Of a stretch of DNA of 64,000 bases, positions 26,050 through 45,930 are shown piece by piece. The stretch lies in assembly GCF_048771995.1 (NCBI RefSeq), contig NC_133027.1, forward strand, positions 105,433,501-105,497,500, read 5' to 3'. The position numbers and the translations under genes were made by a program. The stretch is from Taeniopygia guttata (taxonomy: Eukaryota; Chordata; Aves; Passeriformes; Estrildidae). Below the pieces are notes generated by a model, which saw nothing but the letters and a program-made list of their open reading frames with translations, ran no database searches and was not told where the DNA came from. How positions within the stretch are numbered: position 1 is the first letter of the stretch; the number at the start of each line of letters is the position of its first letter.

Positions 26050-29000
26050 TCAGATGTTACCATCAATAAATACTCTGACAGGATTATTATTTCTTTTGCT
26101 TTATAGCTGTATAACAATTACTCCTATATAGCAGTTTTATTTGGAAGATGTTTCTCAATAGCATGACAAACATTGCCATCAATGAAGCATCATAAAATGT
26201 AATGTTTTAAAACCAATTTACAATAGTGAAAACAATAATAAACTAGTTAATCCTTTTGGCAATAACTGTGGGGAAATCCATTTAAGTTACTGCACTTTAC
26301 ATATTAACAAAAAAACAAGCCTTAATCTCCGGCAGGGAATTAAAAGGTATAAAACTGAAACTGGTTCTTTGCAGCTGATAATGGTATATAATTAGCTTAA
26401 TTTCATGATTTGTATGGCTAGTAAAAAGGGAAAACAATCATGAACAGATGTGACTGAATGAAGTTAATCTGATTAAGTTCATTTAGAAATAAGTTTTGAA
26501 AAAGTTGATTTTAAATGAAAACTGACAGTATCACATGATTGAGAATTATACTGCATTATAACACGAAGTTGGTAATTTTTACTGACAATATTTATCTATG
26601 TAGATTTAAATACCTGGATTTAAATTAAGAAATAAGACAAGACTTAAAATACAAGACTGAAAATCTGATCTTAAAATTAGCTCATAACTACACTGGCAAC
26701 TAAAACTAAATTTTTATGTTTGTTTTGAAAAATGGTGTTCTTTCATACACACCATCTATTTTCAGAAGAACAGAAAATATCTTCAAAAGACATGGGAAAT
26801 TTCCTTTCCTCTACCCAAAACCTAGATTAGGTATGTGCTGTACATTTTATTCTACTTCAAACTAACCAAACCATGTTTCATTATTTCTGCACATAAATTA
26901 TTTGTTTGACATTTCCAATTTTATTTTGAAATAAATTTAAAAAGATACAAATGTAAGATTTGTGAGACACAGATTTCAAGAATACAAAAGCATTTGTGCA
27001 AAATTTCATTGTCACTGAATGAAATGAGTAGGGAAACACAAATTATGAAAACCAAAGCCAAGACTTAGTGAAAAATAAAATCCAACACATTTTCTCCAAA
27101 TAAACTGTTGCAATGCAACGAATATTTGAGATCAAGCACAAGTGGAAGTATCTGTAAACATTCAATCAGGACAAGTACTTCTAGAAAATATGGAATAATT
27201 AAAGCCCTTCACTGGTCACCTGCAGATAAAATGGGATTCTTACACATTCAATGATCACTACTACAAGCAAAATTAGCAGAGGCTACAGAACAGGAACTTT
27301 TAGATGGAGGAAGGGGAAATCACAGGTGAGAAGAGATACATAGGTCAAAAAAAGATTTAAATTTCTTTGCATTCCTGAAGTATTTCAGCCTGCTCTCCCT
27401 ATTTATTCTAATCCTCATCTATAGTTATGACATTTCACAAAGGCACTGACCATTAATTCCATCCTCATTTTGTTACAGCCAAGTGTGGAACTTAATAGGG
27501 ACACTGGTGGTGGTGGAAGGAGAATGACACCTTTTAATTAGATTGGTCTGTGGTTCAGAGCTAAGGGTGAAATCTTTTGTTTTGATTTTTTCAAACCTTT
27601 AGGTTTGGAAACACTTTCCAAACTTTTATGTTTGTTAAACTTCATCTCTATATTTTGTCATGAGAGCTTCAGACACCTTCACTAAAAAGATATACTATCA
27701 GGAGCTCAAAAGTAGTCTTCTCACACATAATTCATCCACAGAGGTAAGCAGGAATTCTGAAATGGGGGACAGAAGCTGTAAGAGGCAGTACAGTCTTGGA
27801 AGAAAGCTACAATTTCAGACTGGGTTGGTGGAATGTGCAATAAAGCAAAGAGCAGCTGTGGAAGGAAACTCAGATCTTTGCTACATACCCAATAGCAGTT
27901 CTTGGAAAAAAAAAAGAAATTACTTTTCCTTTTTGTGCAACAGAAATATTAGTATGTCAAGCAATCTTCTGTTAAGATACCTTAATTTTTATGCTATTAT
28001 ACACTTCCCTAAGCACTTCTGTTCCTTACAGCCAAAGGCAGACTTCAGATCTAAACCTCTTAGTCGTTTTCCACATGACAGCAGGATCCTGATATACTTG
28101 GCTTTTAGCTTCCTTGTCTGTGAAATTAAACAACTCTGAATCCTCTGAATATTTAAAATCATATTATCACCTTGAGGCAAGTGTAAGCCTATTACTACTA
28201 TTCTTGTTCAGGTGACAACACTCACAGGTATTTTGCTTACCAGTTGCCCCACCTTGAAGGGATGCCACTTTCAGAGCCAGGGAAGACCACTGCATTTAAT
28301 TCATTCCCTACCTCATACACACAGGCAATAAAACACAGAGGTGTCCCCATCAAGTGTTTGGTAACTAAACACTTGGATTTTATCCTACTTTAATTTGCAG
28401 CTCTCAAAAGGCAGCACAGTATGCACAGAAAATGTGATCTTAGGGATACTAAAAGCTCAAAGTAACATTTTTGACTTCCAAACATTCACTACACTGTCCT
28501 TTCCTCCTACGATGCTGATTCAGCACAGGAGTACAGCAAATTACAATACTTTTCCAAGGTACAGGAAAGGTAGAAAAAACTCCAGATCTCCAAAAATAGA
28601 GCCCATGCATCCTCCTAAACACATTTTTAAAATACATCAAACTTGTTTATGTGTAAGGTTAGTGCTTCAAAGAATTACTTTAAAGTAATTTACATTCAGT
28701 TATAACTCGCTGATCAGTATAATAAAGTCAATTTAAGGCTCAAAAATGTCAACTTCAATCCTAAAATTTCCAGGCAGTTTCTGGCTTAATATTTTTTTTT
28801 TGGTTATTTTTAGGCCATTCCCTCCCTCCAATTACTGTTTCCCTAAATTTCACTCTATATTATTATTTCTATATATTTATCTAACTACTGCTCTCATGTT
28901 AAATTCCTTGCCTTCTTCTTTAAAAAGTTTAGAACATTATTTTTTCTGAGCTTCTGGTGGATTTTCTATGGACAAAGACAACTTCGGCATCACCACCAGT

Positions 29001-31660
29001 TTCATGTTCAGAAAAGCTTCACCTGAATATTACTTTAGCTAAAGAAGTGGAGTTTTACAACAAACTTTCCACCACACACTAACTGAGAGTTGTACCCCTT
29101 TTCCTGTTTTATTACAAAATGGCCAGAGCAGGCTCAACAGCAGCCAGTACACAAACTTGCCTACAGTAACCACAACATACTTGGAGATGTTGCTGTCAAA
29201 ATTTGGCATCAGTGTCCTACAAACACCACGTGATATTGTGCTGCTCCATTATCCACCAATCCACACACAGAGAACAAGAGCACAGGGTCTATGAATACCC
29301 CAGGATTTTAGTGTCATTTCCAGGAGCAGTATACCTCTTTCTAGGTAGAAAAAAAAAAAAACAACCCACTGTTAAAAGCTGTAAGAATCATATGGAGATA
29401 GCAGATATTCACTGTAACACATCCCAGGAGTTTCAGGAAAGCAGAAGCTGAAGTTACCCATTCGCAGAAGAACACTGCATCTTGCTCTTTGTGCTTTACA
29501 GAGCTACTTCGACAAAAGATATATTTATATATAAAAGACATACTATATAAATATTTAGGATTTCAACTACTCAGGTCATATGCAAAAACTTCATGTTATT
29601 TCTTTTTCATTTGCAAAGATTATAAACTTATTTGCCACAACAGTTCAAACCTGGTGTGATTTCACTTTGCACTGCACACTCCATTTCTTTTCTATATGGA
29701 GAAACACATCCTGCCACCTGCAGCTACTAACATGCTGTACAAGGTCCAGATTAGTTCCTCACTAGAATTCTTTTACTGAATCAGTACTGGGTCATCTTCA
29801 TAAAGGACACAGTAATGAATATATGTTTAATGGTAAAATAATGAACAGCTATCTTTAAACACTTAGCCACATCCACAGCGGAACTCTGACATTCTCTGAC
29901 CTTCTCCGATTTCAACTGTTTAACACTTTATTAACATAATATTCCTTCCTACTTGCTTAGATCTTAAATGACATTTCAAGTGCTGCATGCCATGATTTAA
30001 GAAGTCTTAAGTCAACTTTGAATTTCCCCAAGTGTACGAGTATAGATGAACCAGGAACACATAGCATGTTTTCTTTGCTATACCCAAGCTATAAAGCTCA
30101 TTAAAGAATATCCCTGTAATTTAACTATTCCCGCAAAAACAAGGTATCATCTACTAGTGTCTGAATAACAATACTTCTGTTAATATTGTGTTGAAAGCTT
30201 AACTTGTGAAGTGCCTTTGACCGGTGAAGTGCCTTGAAACTGCAGGAGATCCTACTAGTTAGGCCTATCATCGAGTTGTTATTTTAGGCTGCAATGTAAA
30301 ACTAGACATTTTGTTCAAAATTCTTGTAAAATTTTCCTACACCAGGCATAACACTGCTTATCATTAAAGTTTTTAATAATTGCAAAACAGCCAAGAAAAT
30401 ACAACCTGGAACAAAAGGAAAAAAGAGGAAGAAAAAGGGAAGTCATGAAGATTTCTCATACATAAACTTCAGCTGATGTTCAGGTATCTCAATTACTTTG
30501 TTGACAGACTCTTCTACCTCCATAATTAAAAGCTTAATAGAATCACAATATTTTGGTTTTTTTCCTATTAAACCTTATCCCTAAAATGTCCAATTTGAAA
30601 ACCTCTGAAGAAAATACAACCCATAAAAGGTCACTTGAGGTCTGTTAATAGTTCAGCAGCTACCTTCTTCCCTCATATTACCATCACTAAACATTTTCCA
30701 TTATCTTTAAGCTTTTGCTGACTAACTCTTCAGGGTTCGCAATGTTTCACAGAATAAAAAAAAATGCCACATTGGGCCTGCTAAAACTGAGCATCAATTA
30801 CTTCTGCCAGAAGGAATTACCACAGTGGGACAGAGCACAGCAAGGGAGCTGCTTGTGCCCTCTCACATGACCTAAGGTAAACACTTGGATAACTTGGAAA
30901 AAGAGGGCAAACAAGGCTGGGTTCAGATGGGAACTTCATGGGAATCAAACAAATCCAGAAGACTGGAACAGAGAAAGGAAAAGAGTACAGAAGTTTTAAA
31001 AAATGTTAGATGGCACAAGCACATATTAGAAATTGAACAAAAGATTTTCAAGTCTCAACAATTTTCTCTTATTATAGCAACTGATGAGAATCAAAATGTA
31101 TCTAATATAATCCAAATTAAAGCTACATGTTTCTATTTCTTTAATCAAATTATAAAAATTGAAATTCTTCTGAGATTCTGTCAACAGAAGATTAGGTACT
31201 GTAACAAAATTTATTTCCATATCCTTTCTGAAAAAGTTTGGAAAATATTACAGGTCACAAGATCAAGCACTCCAAAGTTCATAGCTAAATACTCAACTAT
31301 TTATTTAAATGGTAAAATGCTCCAAGAAATTGCTGCTTTAGTCACTTTCCTGTCTAGAATGTGTGTCCCAAAGGATGAATTTGGGAATTAATTAAAGTTT
31401 TATAAATACTCTTTGTCTGCAATAAACGAGATGTGGTTCTTAATCTCAGAAACAAAACAAACAAATATTGTCCAGAAGAAAAGGAACCTCTTGTCCTTTG
31501 CTGCCCATACTTCTAAGTGATGGCAGGCACATCATTTAAACCAAGTATTTCACCAGGCAACATTAATCAATCTCTGGTTCTCCACTTGACTTAGCAGAAA
31601 CCTGAAGTCAGAAGTGCAGAAAATTTGAACTACAAATGAGGTCAAGAAGCTGATGCTCTG

Positions 31661-31756
31661 AACATAGATATAGATATATATAGATGTTAAAGATTAGATA
31701 TAGATGATATAGATATAGATGCTATAGACACAGATATAGATACAGACATAGATACA
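31661..31756. repeat. Imperfect GATA/GATATA microsatellite, left part
   Basis: Repeated ATAGATATAGAT units with interruptions fill about 95 bp directly before the solo LTR. A further GATAGAGATAGATA (32377-32390) follows the LTR, so one microsatellite tract was split by the insertion. Confidence 0.85.
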
Positions 31757-32376
31757 TGTGGGAATCCAGAGCTTCCCTCTGGCTGCCCTGGAAGGTCTGG
31801 GACCCTGGCAGGGGGTCAGGAACCCCCCTGTACAGAGCCCCCAGAGACACTGTCTGTGATCTCTGTCCATGGAAATGAGTTTTCAATCTTACAGGATGAA
31901 TTACCAGCTCTGAGTGTTTGATATAAGTAATAATTAAGTGTGACATGGGTGCAAAAGTAAAATTTTAGGATTCTAGATTAGGGGTTCAAAGGGGACAAGA
32001 TGGAGGAAATTGGGTGTGTCTTGTCCTTTTTCTCCTTCTTCATGCCCTCCATGTTTCACTGTAGTGTTGGCATTTTTCTGTTGGTTTAGGCTGGGGACAC
32101 ACTGTTCAACGTAGGTGACAGATATTGGCACGTTATTGTAAATCCAGCACAGGTAGTTTCTGGTATTTAATGTTTGTAACATCCCACTGAGGGGCAGAGC
32201 CCCACACGCTGCCCTGCAGGACAGAGCTGCGGCAGGGCAGCAGAACATGTTAGAGATAAACAGAATAAACAACCTTGAAACCAGCACAGACGCATTATGG
32301 CTTCTTCTTTGGCAGCAGGGCAGAAAGACAGAGACTTTCTACAATCTTGGAATCACCAATACCACAGATTCCGACA
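31757..32376 (+). mobile_element. Solo endogenous-retrovirus LTR, 620 bp, GPATCH2 intron 3
   Basis: The block starts TGTGGGAATCCAGAGC and ends CCGACA, so it has the TG...CA ends of an LTR. An AATAAA polyadenylation signal lies near 32264, followed by about 105 bp of U5-like sequence, and a TATA-like GATATAAG lies near 31919. The flanks are GATACA (31751-31756) and GATAGA (32377-32382), a possible imperfect 6-bp target duplication as in ERVK-type elements. However, both flanks are part of a GATA microsatellite, so this is weak evidence. No gag, pol or env remains are present. Its lower AT content stands out from the intron. Confidence 0.75.
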
Positions 32377-34488
32377 GATAGAGATAGATATCCTGGAGGA
32401 GGGACACTGGTAAAACAGGAATTAAGACTCTAGCTTTAAAACTACAAAATAAAACCAGCAATTCCTTCCCTTAATACATTTTCATCAAAGGAAAAGTTTT
32501 GTTTATCACACCTAGGCTTTTCCTTTGCTTCTGTCAGATTGACCTTCTCCTTCCTTCATTCTTGTCAATTTTGTATGTGTCTCAGTTCAGCTACAAATCA
32601 ACTCACAAAGATAAAATAACCTCACCTTACTTAAGGATAGTACAAATTACTAGTATTTACTACTGGGGGGAATAAGTATTATTAGGAAGTCAACAATTTT
32701 GGTTTTGAGGAAGAATCTCTGATAGTACTTTCCTAGAGAGAAAAGTCTCACAAAACCAAAACTATCATGCAGATTTAAAAGCATCTGAGTTCCAGTGTAA
32801 AGCTAACAGTCTTCTGATCATACACAAAAAATTATTACTCCAAAGCAGAGATGGAAAAAATAATGTTTTGTCATGACAATATCCTTTTCAGGTTTAATTA
32901 TGTTTTTTTTTTTTTTAATTTGTGTTTCAGAATACATTTTCAGGTCTAATGCTTTCTGCTTGAAAATTGAAAACTGAAACAAAATTCAAATATTAGACAA
33001 AACTAAGAACTACAACTTCAAAGAACCAACACTAAAACAGGTAATGCCACACCACTGAAAACACACAGTTGGTCGCTGATCCCTCCTTCCTGTTTTCTCC
33101 TCTCACTAGATATGTAAGAAAACCAGAAAGCAATATGTTTCCAGTCATATTATTCAAAAATTTAAATAATACAGTTCAGAATTTAAGGGTAAAAATAGCC
33201 AGAAACATATCAGAAGGGTACTGGAAAAACATATGCAATTAGGAAGTGTGATAGGTCATCTTACATATAAATGTAGAGAACAAATGCTTTAAAAATTCTA
33301 AGTCAGAAGAGAAATTCAAATAGGGAAGTAAAAGCAAATCTGTTTGACTCATACTTAAAGACTTAAAGCATTGTAGCACTGAACATAAATCAATCTAAAC
33401 CAATCTATATTTTCAAAGAGAATCTAAACTCTTAACAAACCATGAGTTAGCACAACTGAAAACAGATACTCAGGCTGGGAGGTACAGTTTGTGTAGCACA
33501 AGTTACCATTGAATAAGGAAGGTAACACTTCTGTTTTAGGTAGGAAAAATCCTCTCCCTGCTCAAGATAACCTCAACCCCCAGGAAACCAGATGGAATTA
33601 GAAATTAAAAAGAAGGGGAAAAAACCCCAAACATTCCTTTAACCTAGTTTTGTGAAATGGGTCAGGATTTGATTTCTTGCACACACTCAAGTAGTCTTTG
33701 GCAAACTGTGTAAAAAATACCCTCTGTTACCACTACTTAAAATTTCCAACAGAAAAGCAAGTCTTAAATACTTGAGAGACTATTTTTTGTCTCATTTTTG
33801 TATCCTGTCAAAGATAGCAAGTTCCTACTCCATCATAGCATAATATAGGTAAATGTGTTGCAATAAAGACTAAAGCTGATAAAAATACCAACCTTTTACT
33901 TTCATTCTCAATAGTTTTATCACAGAAAAGCACGAGAGAACATTATGCGTACTAAAAGAAAAGTTTCAATCTTCACTGCATTTCAGATTAAAGAACTTTT
34001 TTTCAGAAGGAGATGTTAAACAACTTGAATCTCAGTCTTAGACTGCAGAAAAAGTAGTTTGTTTGAAACTACTTTTTACACCAACTAGTGAATGAAAAAG
34101 AACTACAAAAAAACCCTATCAGTTTGGGAGAAAAAGAAAGAAAAAAGCCATCTCAAGAATAGCATGAGAAGCAGTACTACAATCAGTACTGTCTGAAAAT
34201 TGGAGGAACTAAGCAATTAATATAGATGATTTTTAGAAGATGCTAAAGTTTTAAGTAACTATCATTTTACAGAGGCTGTTTCTCAACATAGCTTTTGACT
34301 AAGTCATGTATCCAATACATGATAACAAAAAAAAAAAAGCCAAAACAGAAAACAAGCTATACTTCCCGTCAGTAAAACAATAATAGAAACTGAAATACAA
34401 TAATTAACCTACGAAATAACTTGTAACGCTTACAGAATTTCAACTGATGTGGTTTGAGGGGTGGAGAAGGGAAAGATTGTTTCAATAC

Positions 34489-34550
34489 CTTGTCTTCCCT
34501 CATCATTGGTAAACAAACCAGCATCACTGCTGCTCAGACTGCTGGATTCA
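34489..34550 (-). CDS. GPATCH2: GPATCH2 exon 3 (residues 257-278)
   Basis: Short 62-bp exon missed by simple ORF calling. The acceptor is TTACAG (34556-34551) and the donor is GTATTG (34488-34483). It starts with the third base of the Ser257 codon and gives [20 protein letters not shown] plus one base of Gly278. This matches the human segment (..[20 protein letters not shown]..) almost residue for residue. Its length is not a multiple of three, so skipping it would shift the frame of everything downstream. The serine/acidic composition suggests a disordered, possibly phosphorylated linker, which is an inference. Confidence 0.97.
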
Positions 34551-40456
<5,906 letters not shown>

Positions 40457-43400
40457 TTAATTAAAAGTGCTAAGCATAAACTACAACAATTTCATTTGGC
40501 AATATTGTTTTAGTCACTTCAGGGAAAGTAGAATAATTTTTATAGGATGGCCATTGACGCTTCCTGCCAAGAGACAAAACCTTGCCATCCAGTCCTACAG
40601 AATTTGCAGCACATCAGCATAAGCTCCTTTTAAAAGGTATCTTCCCAAATTTCTGTCTTGGAAAGAAAAGGCAGCCAGGGGGTTCCCCCATTTGTTTCTG
40701 GCCTCGCTCTTGTTGTTTGGTTTTAATTAATCTCGTCACACTTATATGACTGTCAGGAATTCCACATGGCAAGAGCATCAACAGAGATTCACTCTAACTA
40801 CAGGTAAGGAGTACATTTTAAATTTAAGAATGGGAAATGGAATGCATAATAATAATATTCTCCTTGATGTACATTAATGAGTTCTTGCTTACAACTTTCA
40901 TTATGATAAACTATTTAAAATAATATTTATCTCTTAATTTTGCCTAAATGCCAAAATGAAGTTAAGACAGCAATTCTTGGATAATATGACCTTTTTCCCA
41001 CTAGCAAATAATTCTGTCCTTCCAAATGGCTGATATCTGATCAATTTTTAAAAAATAGCAATTCAGTGAAGTTATATTAAGTTGAGAGAATACCCAACTA
41101 GAGATAATTCTAGAGTATTAAATGCAAAATTTCCTACCACATGTAGGTACTTGCATCCACAGAATCCCATGCTTACATAAGGAAAAAATTTCTAAACACA
41201 GTGTCAAATTAAGGCCTTACCCTTTTAAATGTTTTGCTTCTTCCTCTTCAAATTTCACTAGCATTTAGCATGTCTTTAACTCAGTATGCTTTAGTAAGTT
41301 CACCCATGCATTACATGAATGTAATTACAAAAACATTAAATGATTGCTGCTGAACTCTAATCCTTCTCTGAAGGCTGTGAACCTTCTCCATATACACAGC
41401 AATCAGACTCTCATATCAAAACATCAAAAGACCCCTTTCCTTGAGGTAAAGCAAAGAATAATTGTCATGCTTGCTATTACATTGCACAAACTGATACAAT
41501 GGAAGGCATTGTACATTCAGTAAATTATGTAGAGGACATTTAAAAGCAAGACTCTTCACTTTTGTTTTACAATATAAATGGCTAGAGGAAACTATATTAA
41601 GTTTTCTACACACACTCAGTGGCGCTGTAGATGTGGAGAAAACCTAGACAGACCACAGACAGCTTCCCTCTGCCACTTAGCACATACTGCAAAATCAAAG
41701 GTACTAATCTAATGGTGATGGCTAAATGGGCAGCCTTAAATATTATGGAGGAAATGAAGAACATGTTTAAGAAGAAATCCAAACGCTCATGAAATATCTT
41801 ACCTAAAGCAGTTATATATTCTCCTTTTAAACCATTTTCAGAAATACCTACTTTAAACATTTCAATTGCAGGAACAATAAAAGCACAGGAAGTGGTAGAA
41901 TACAAGTTTACTTTGAATTCTTGAAACTGCTGTGCCACCTGTATTATTTCCCATACCTCTTTTCCTGTCCTGATGTAGCCCCTAGTCATATTACTCCCTC
42001 TTAATGTTTTCTTTAGCTCTTAGTACTGCAGAATTATATTGTCTTTTAAATAGTGAGACAGCTCTGGAAAAGTGTGACACCTCCTTAATCCACTTGGTTC
42101 CCAAGATGCTTAAACAAATGCATTAGCTAATGTTTCTCCATGGCTGTAGCTGCAGTGAGAGGGCACTCACCCGTTCAGGCTTCCTGTTAAGCCCCCATGA
42201 GGACAGGCATCCCCAGAGGTGCACATATCAGAAATGAGATGCCCTAAAGATGTAAGGGGCTTTTCTGCACTCATTTTACAGAAGCCATAATAACAGACAA
42301 ACTGCAGCACATTTGGGTTAATTTGAGACACCAATTTCCTCAAACACCTATCCAGCCCTTCTGGCCACACACTTTTGCATCTATGGCAAACTGAGAGAAG
42401 TAGAGGTGCACCAAAACATGAACTTGTAGGCTTAAACCCAGATTTAGCTCTCCAACTGAACAGATTTCTGCTAACCTGCCAGAATATGAACTAGCTTATA
42501 TAAATCTCATGCAGCCCATTCTCTTAGTGATCCTACAGCACAAAGCAAAAGGGAAAGAGAAGACAGGGACACTAATGCCTTGCACCATAATTTATTATTA
42601 ATTCCTTCAATTCAGTATCCCTAATCTGTATGGATAACTATGTCACTAAAATCAATGTAGCTCCTAGAGTGGACATACCAATTTACCCATATAATGGCAT
42701 GAGTACGGTGGTAAAATTACCTTCGTTCCAAAATACTTCAAGATCAAACACAATATATCCAGTTCTGAGTTTTATATCTGAATGAAACTTGCCCTGAATT
42801 CCTCCCAAAATACTGCAGTAGAGATGGTGCCAGATCAAAAGATGACACTCAAGAAAAGTGAACATCCTCAAGTGTTTTGAAGTTAAGGGATAACAAGATT
42901 CTTGAATGACTGAGCAGTAAAGGGACTTAACTTCCATCAGACTATGACTTTGAATATCATGCACTTCTGCAATTAATCTTTTTTACTGAATATCAAGTCT
43001 CTTCATTGAAACTCCTGAATTAAGATTTGTACAGGGCAGTGATCTCATTTGCCCTAAAAACTGTAGCCATGGTCTAACGTATAATACAACACTATCATAA
43101 CTGCATCACTTCCTATGCCAATCAGACAAATTAATATTTTAATTATTTCAACATGCTTCCTTAGGATGGTTATAAAAATTACTTGATCAATTTGGGAATG
43201 TGCAAGCTCTTTTGCAATAGATTGAGAATGCAAACACAAACTACTTCAGCTTTCTATTCACTTTGTACTTTCAACATGCCAGTGGTCCATATTAAAACTC
43301 CTTCTCCTGAAAACCCAAAAAATCTCTTTTGCTTAATTTTATTGGTGCTCTCATTTCTCCTGGTATAATTGAAGGAAAAAAAAAACAAACAAACCCAAAG

Positions 43401-44867
43401 GTGGTAGCAGCCAGATAGATTTCAGATTAACTGTTCTATCCCCAAAAATTCAAGAGCACATTTCTATTATAGCATTAATTATCAGACAAACTCAGTTTTG
43501 AAACTTTCTCTATTGTTCACAACCAGCTGTCAAGCCTATGAAGCGATTTTAATCATTGCTGCAGGTGGTACTGTAACAAAAATATTTGCATTTGAAACAA
43601 GTTGAAAAATAACTACAAGAAGTATTGAGGACATTACTAGTGAGTATCAGCAGCGTTCAGTAAGATAAGAAATTTCAAAGGTTGTAGCAATGAATGTAGA
43701 ACAACATATTGAGGTACATAAAATATTAAGATGAGCCACAGTTTAGCACGACTCACATAAGGCTATAAAAATGCTGTTACAGCAACAGCCCACAGCTAGC
43801 AATAAACTGTAATGTCCTCACTAGGAGAGGATCCTGCTTTACTACAAGAAAATCTAGTTTGTCTACACTGACCTTTACATTTATCTGAAGCAATTTTAAT
43901 GTAGTTCACCAAAGACTGACCCATTTCCTCTATAACCCTTACCAGAACACACCATATACGTCCTGTTTGCAGGAAACAGCATAACTGCTTTCACCTCCTC
44001 CAAAACAGATCACACAGCTTCTGTTCAATATTAATATTAAAATTGAAAACCCTAATGGAAATAATGGGCACTCGCTTTTTCAGTAAATATTAAGTATCAT
44101 CTGTGTCCACCTCACACCTAAAGCACATAACAATGTAGAGCTCTGACTGCTCACAAAATATTTAACAAACACACACTGATGGAAAAGTTAATCTAGTTGC
44201 ACAACTCTTAAGAGGCATTATATCTTGCCAAACCAACAGCTGCATTTACATTTGCTTTCTAGTTCTATACCTTTTCCTGTTAAACAGGAATGGGGCTTCT
44301 TGCAGCTAAATTCATGCTGCATATGTGCTTCATCAATTCCCAAAAGAACTATGAGTTTTACTTCCTTCACAAACTACCTTAAGGACCAGCAAAAAGCACA
44401 AGAAAAATCAAATAGTTCCTTCCACAACAGGATTACAAAACCTGACTTCCAATAATTTTTTCCCATATGGATTCTCTGATGTCTCAGCTGTACCCACGGA
44501 GTACCTTTATCTTCAGATAGGTACTAATTTGAATCCCATTTCTCCACCTCAGAAGTTAATTTCACAAAGTCTTAAAAGCACTTATTTTGAGAGCTCTGCT
44601 TTATTAATGAGTGTGACTGAAATTTGGATTGAAGAGGTGGAAGTATTTGGGAGAGAGCAGCACATGATAAATCTCACTACCTTTCTTGAAGAATTTACAG
44701 ATTCAAAAAAGAGAACTATCATGGTTCTTGGGATACACAAAGGAGGAAGCAAAACAAAGCGCCACAATTAAGTAAAAATTATTAAAAAGCTGGCAAGAGA
44801 CTATGGTAGATTAAGAAATCACTCATAAACCTCTGTTACATAGAAGCTTATGTTTTCCTTCTTCCCA

Positions 44868-45140
44868 GGTAACAAGATGATGAAATGACCTCAAGCTGCA
44901 CATGAAGAGATTTAGAAAAATTTTATATTAGGAAAAATTTCTTCATTAGGAGGAAAAAAATTAGGAAAGAATGGTCAAGTATTGAAACAAATCGCCCAGA
45001 GAAATGGTGGAAGTACTGGTGAAAGTGTTCAAAAAAAGTGTGGATGTGGCACCTGGGCACATGGTTTAGTGGTGAACGTGGCAGTATTGGGGTAACAGAC
45101 TCTGCCTTAGAGGTATTTCCACACTTAATGATTCTATGAG
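44868..45140 (+). mobile_element. CR1 LINE 3' fragment, sense orientation, GPATCH2 intron 1
   Basis: Degenerate CR1 3' end: GAAATGACCTCAAGCTGCAC, then ATATTAGGAAAAATTTCTTC, GTGTGGATGTGGCACCTGG, CATGGTTTAGTGGTGAACG and the terminus TTAATGATTCTATGAG. It is on the plus strand, opposite to GPATCH2. Confidence 0.88.
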
Positions 45141-45417
45141 CAGAAATTGAAGCTGTGCCTAGACTGTTTAAACTTCCTGTCATTAAAAAGTCAGCACTAA
45201 GAGGTGGACAAAGCATCAAGTTCCACATCCACACCTAGTTATGTCCTTTGGCACTATCTGCTGGACCACCAGGTATGCAAAGCTACATCACAAGACATCC
45301 TTTCCATCCCATATCAACCAACACTGCAGGGCATAAGAGCTACCTGTATTTACTTGCCACACCTGGCGCAGAAACAAGACGTGAAAAGTTGGGAGGGTGC
45401 ATTTCAAATGTTTCTGG

Positions 45418-45892
45418 TTGTTAGAAATGGTTAAGTTAATAATAACTAGGGTTTGTAAAGACAAATTGAGAAATAAGAGGAGGGACTGAGAGGAAAGCTG
45501 ACGTCTTTACAAACAATTTCATAGGTGAAGGTGTGGGTGTTAACATCTTTGAAATGGGGTTTAATGTCTCAACTAACTCTTGGGCAGCAGGTTTGTTGCA
45601 GAGCCCAGGCAGCTCAGCTCCTGAAACAAACAAGTGGGGATCTGGACAAGACTGAGTTTCTGAACTTTGGGGTAAAACAGTAGGTTCAAGCAGGGAATAT
45701 GTGGTAGGCATTTAGGGAAGGCTGTACCTTCCTAGTACCTCAGCCAATGGGGAAAGGAAGGAGGCAAGGTGCAGCTGGGAGTTGAGGATAAAAGCAGGTT
45801 GTGTCCTCCAAAACCTCGAGAGAAAAGGCCACGGGTGTGTCCCCCGATGGACACTCTCCTTTTATTGAATGAAGTTGCAGGACTCCCCTGTC
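45418..45892 (+). mobile_element. Probable solo endogenous-retrovirus LTR, GPATCH2 intron 1
   Basis: A region of about 470 bp unlike its AT-rich surroundings, sandwiched between two CR1 fragments. It could start at TGTTAGAAATGG near 45418. It contains a CCAAT box at 45743-45747, followed about 40 bp later by a TATA-like ATAAAAG at 45788-45794, and then a GC-richer run of the kind seen in R-U5. No retroviral gene sequence flanks it. Its general look resembles avian ERV LTRs, but the family and exact ends are not certain. Confidence 0.55.
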
Positions 45893-45930
45893 TTTTTTTT
45901 TTGGACATAAGCCTGTGGCATTTGTGGATT

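Noticed and set aside
27660..28139. Plus-strand open frame of 159 codons.
   Set aside because: No recognisable family, low-information composition and no conserved motif; overlaps another chance frame on the opposite strand.
30885..31391. Longest plus-strand open frame in GPATCH2 intron 3 (168 codons).
   Set aside because: Composition is that of AT-rich intron (Ile/Lys/Asn/Phe), no recognisable domain, no promoter or splice context, and it lies antisense to GPATCH2. Probably chance.
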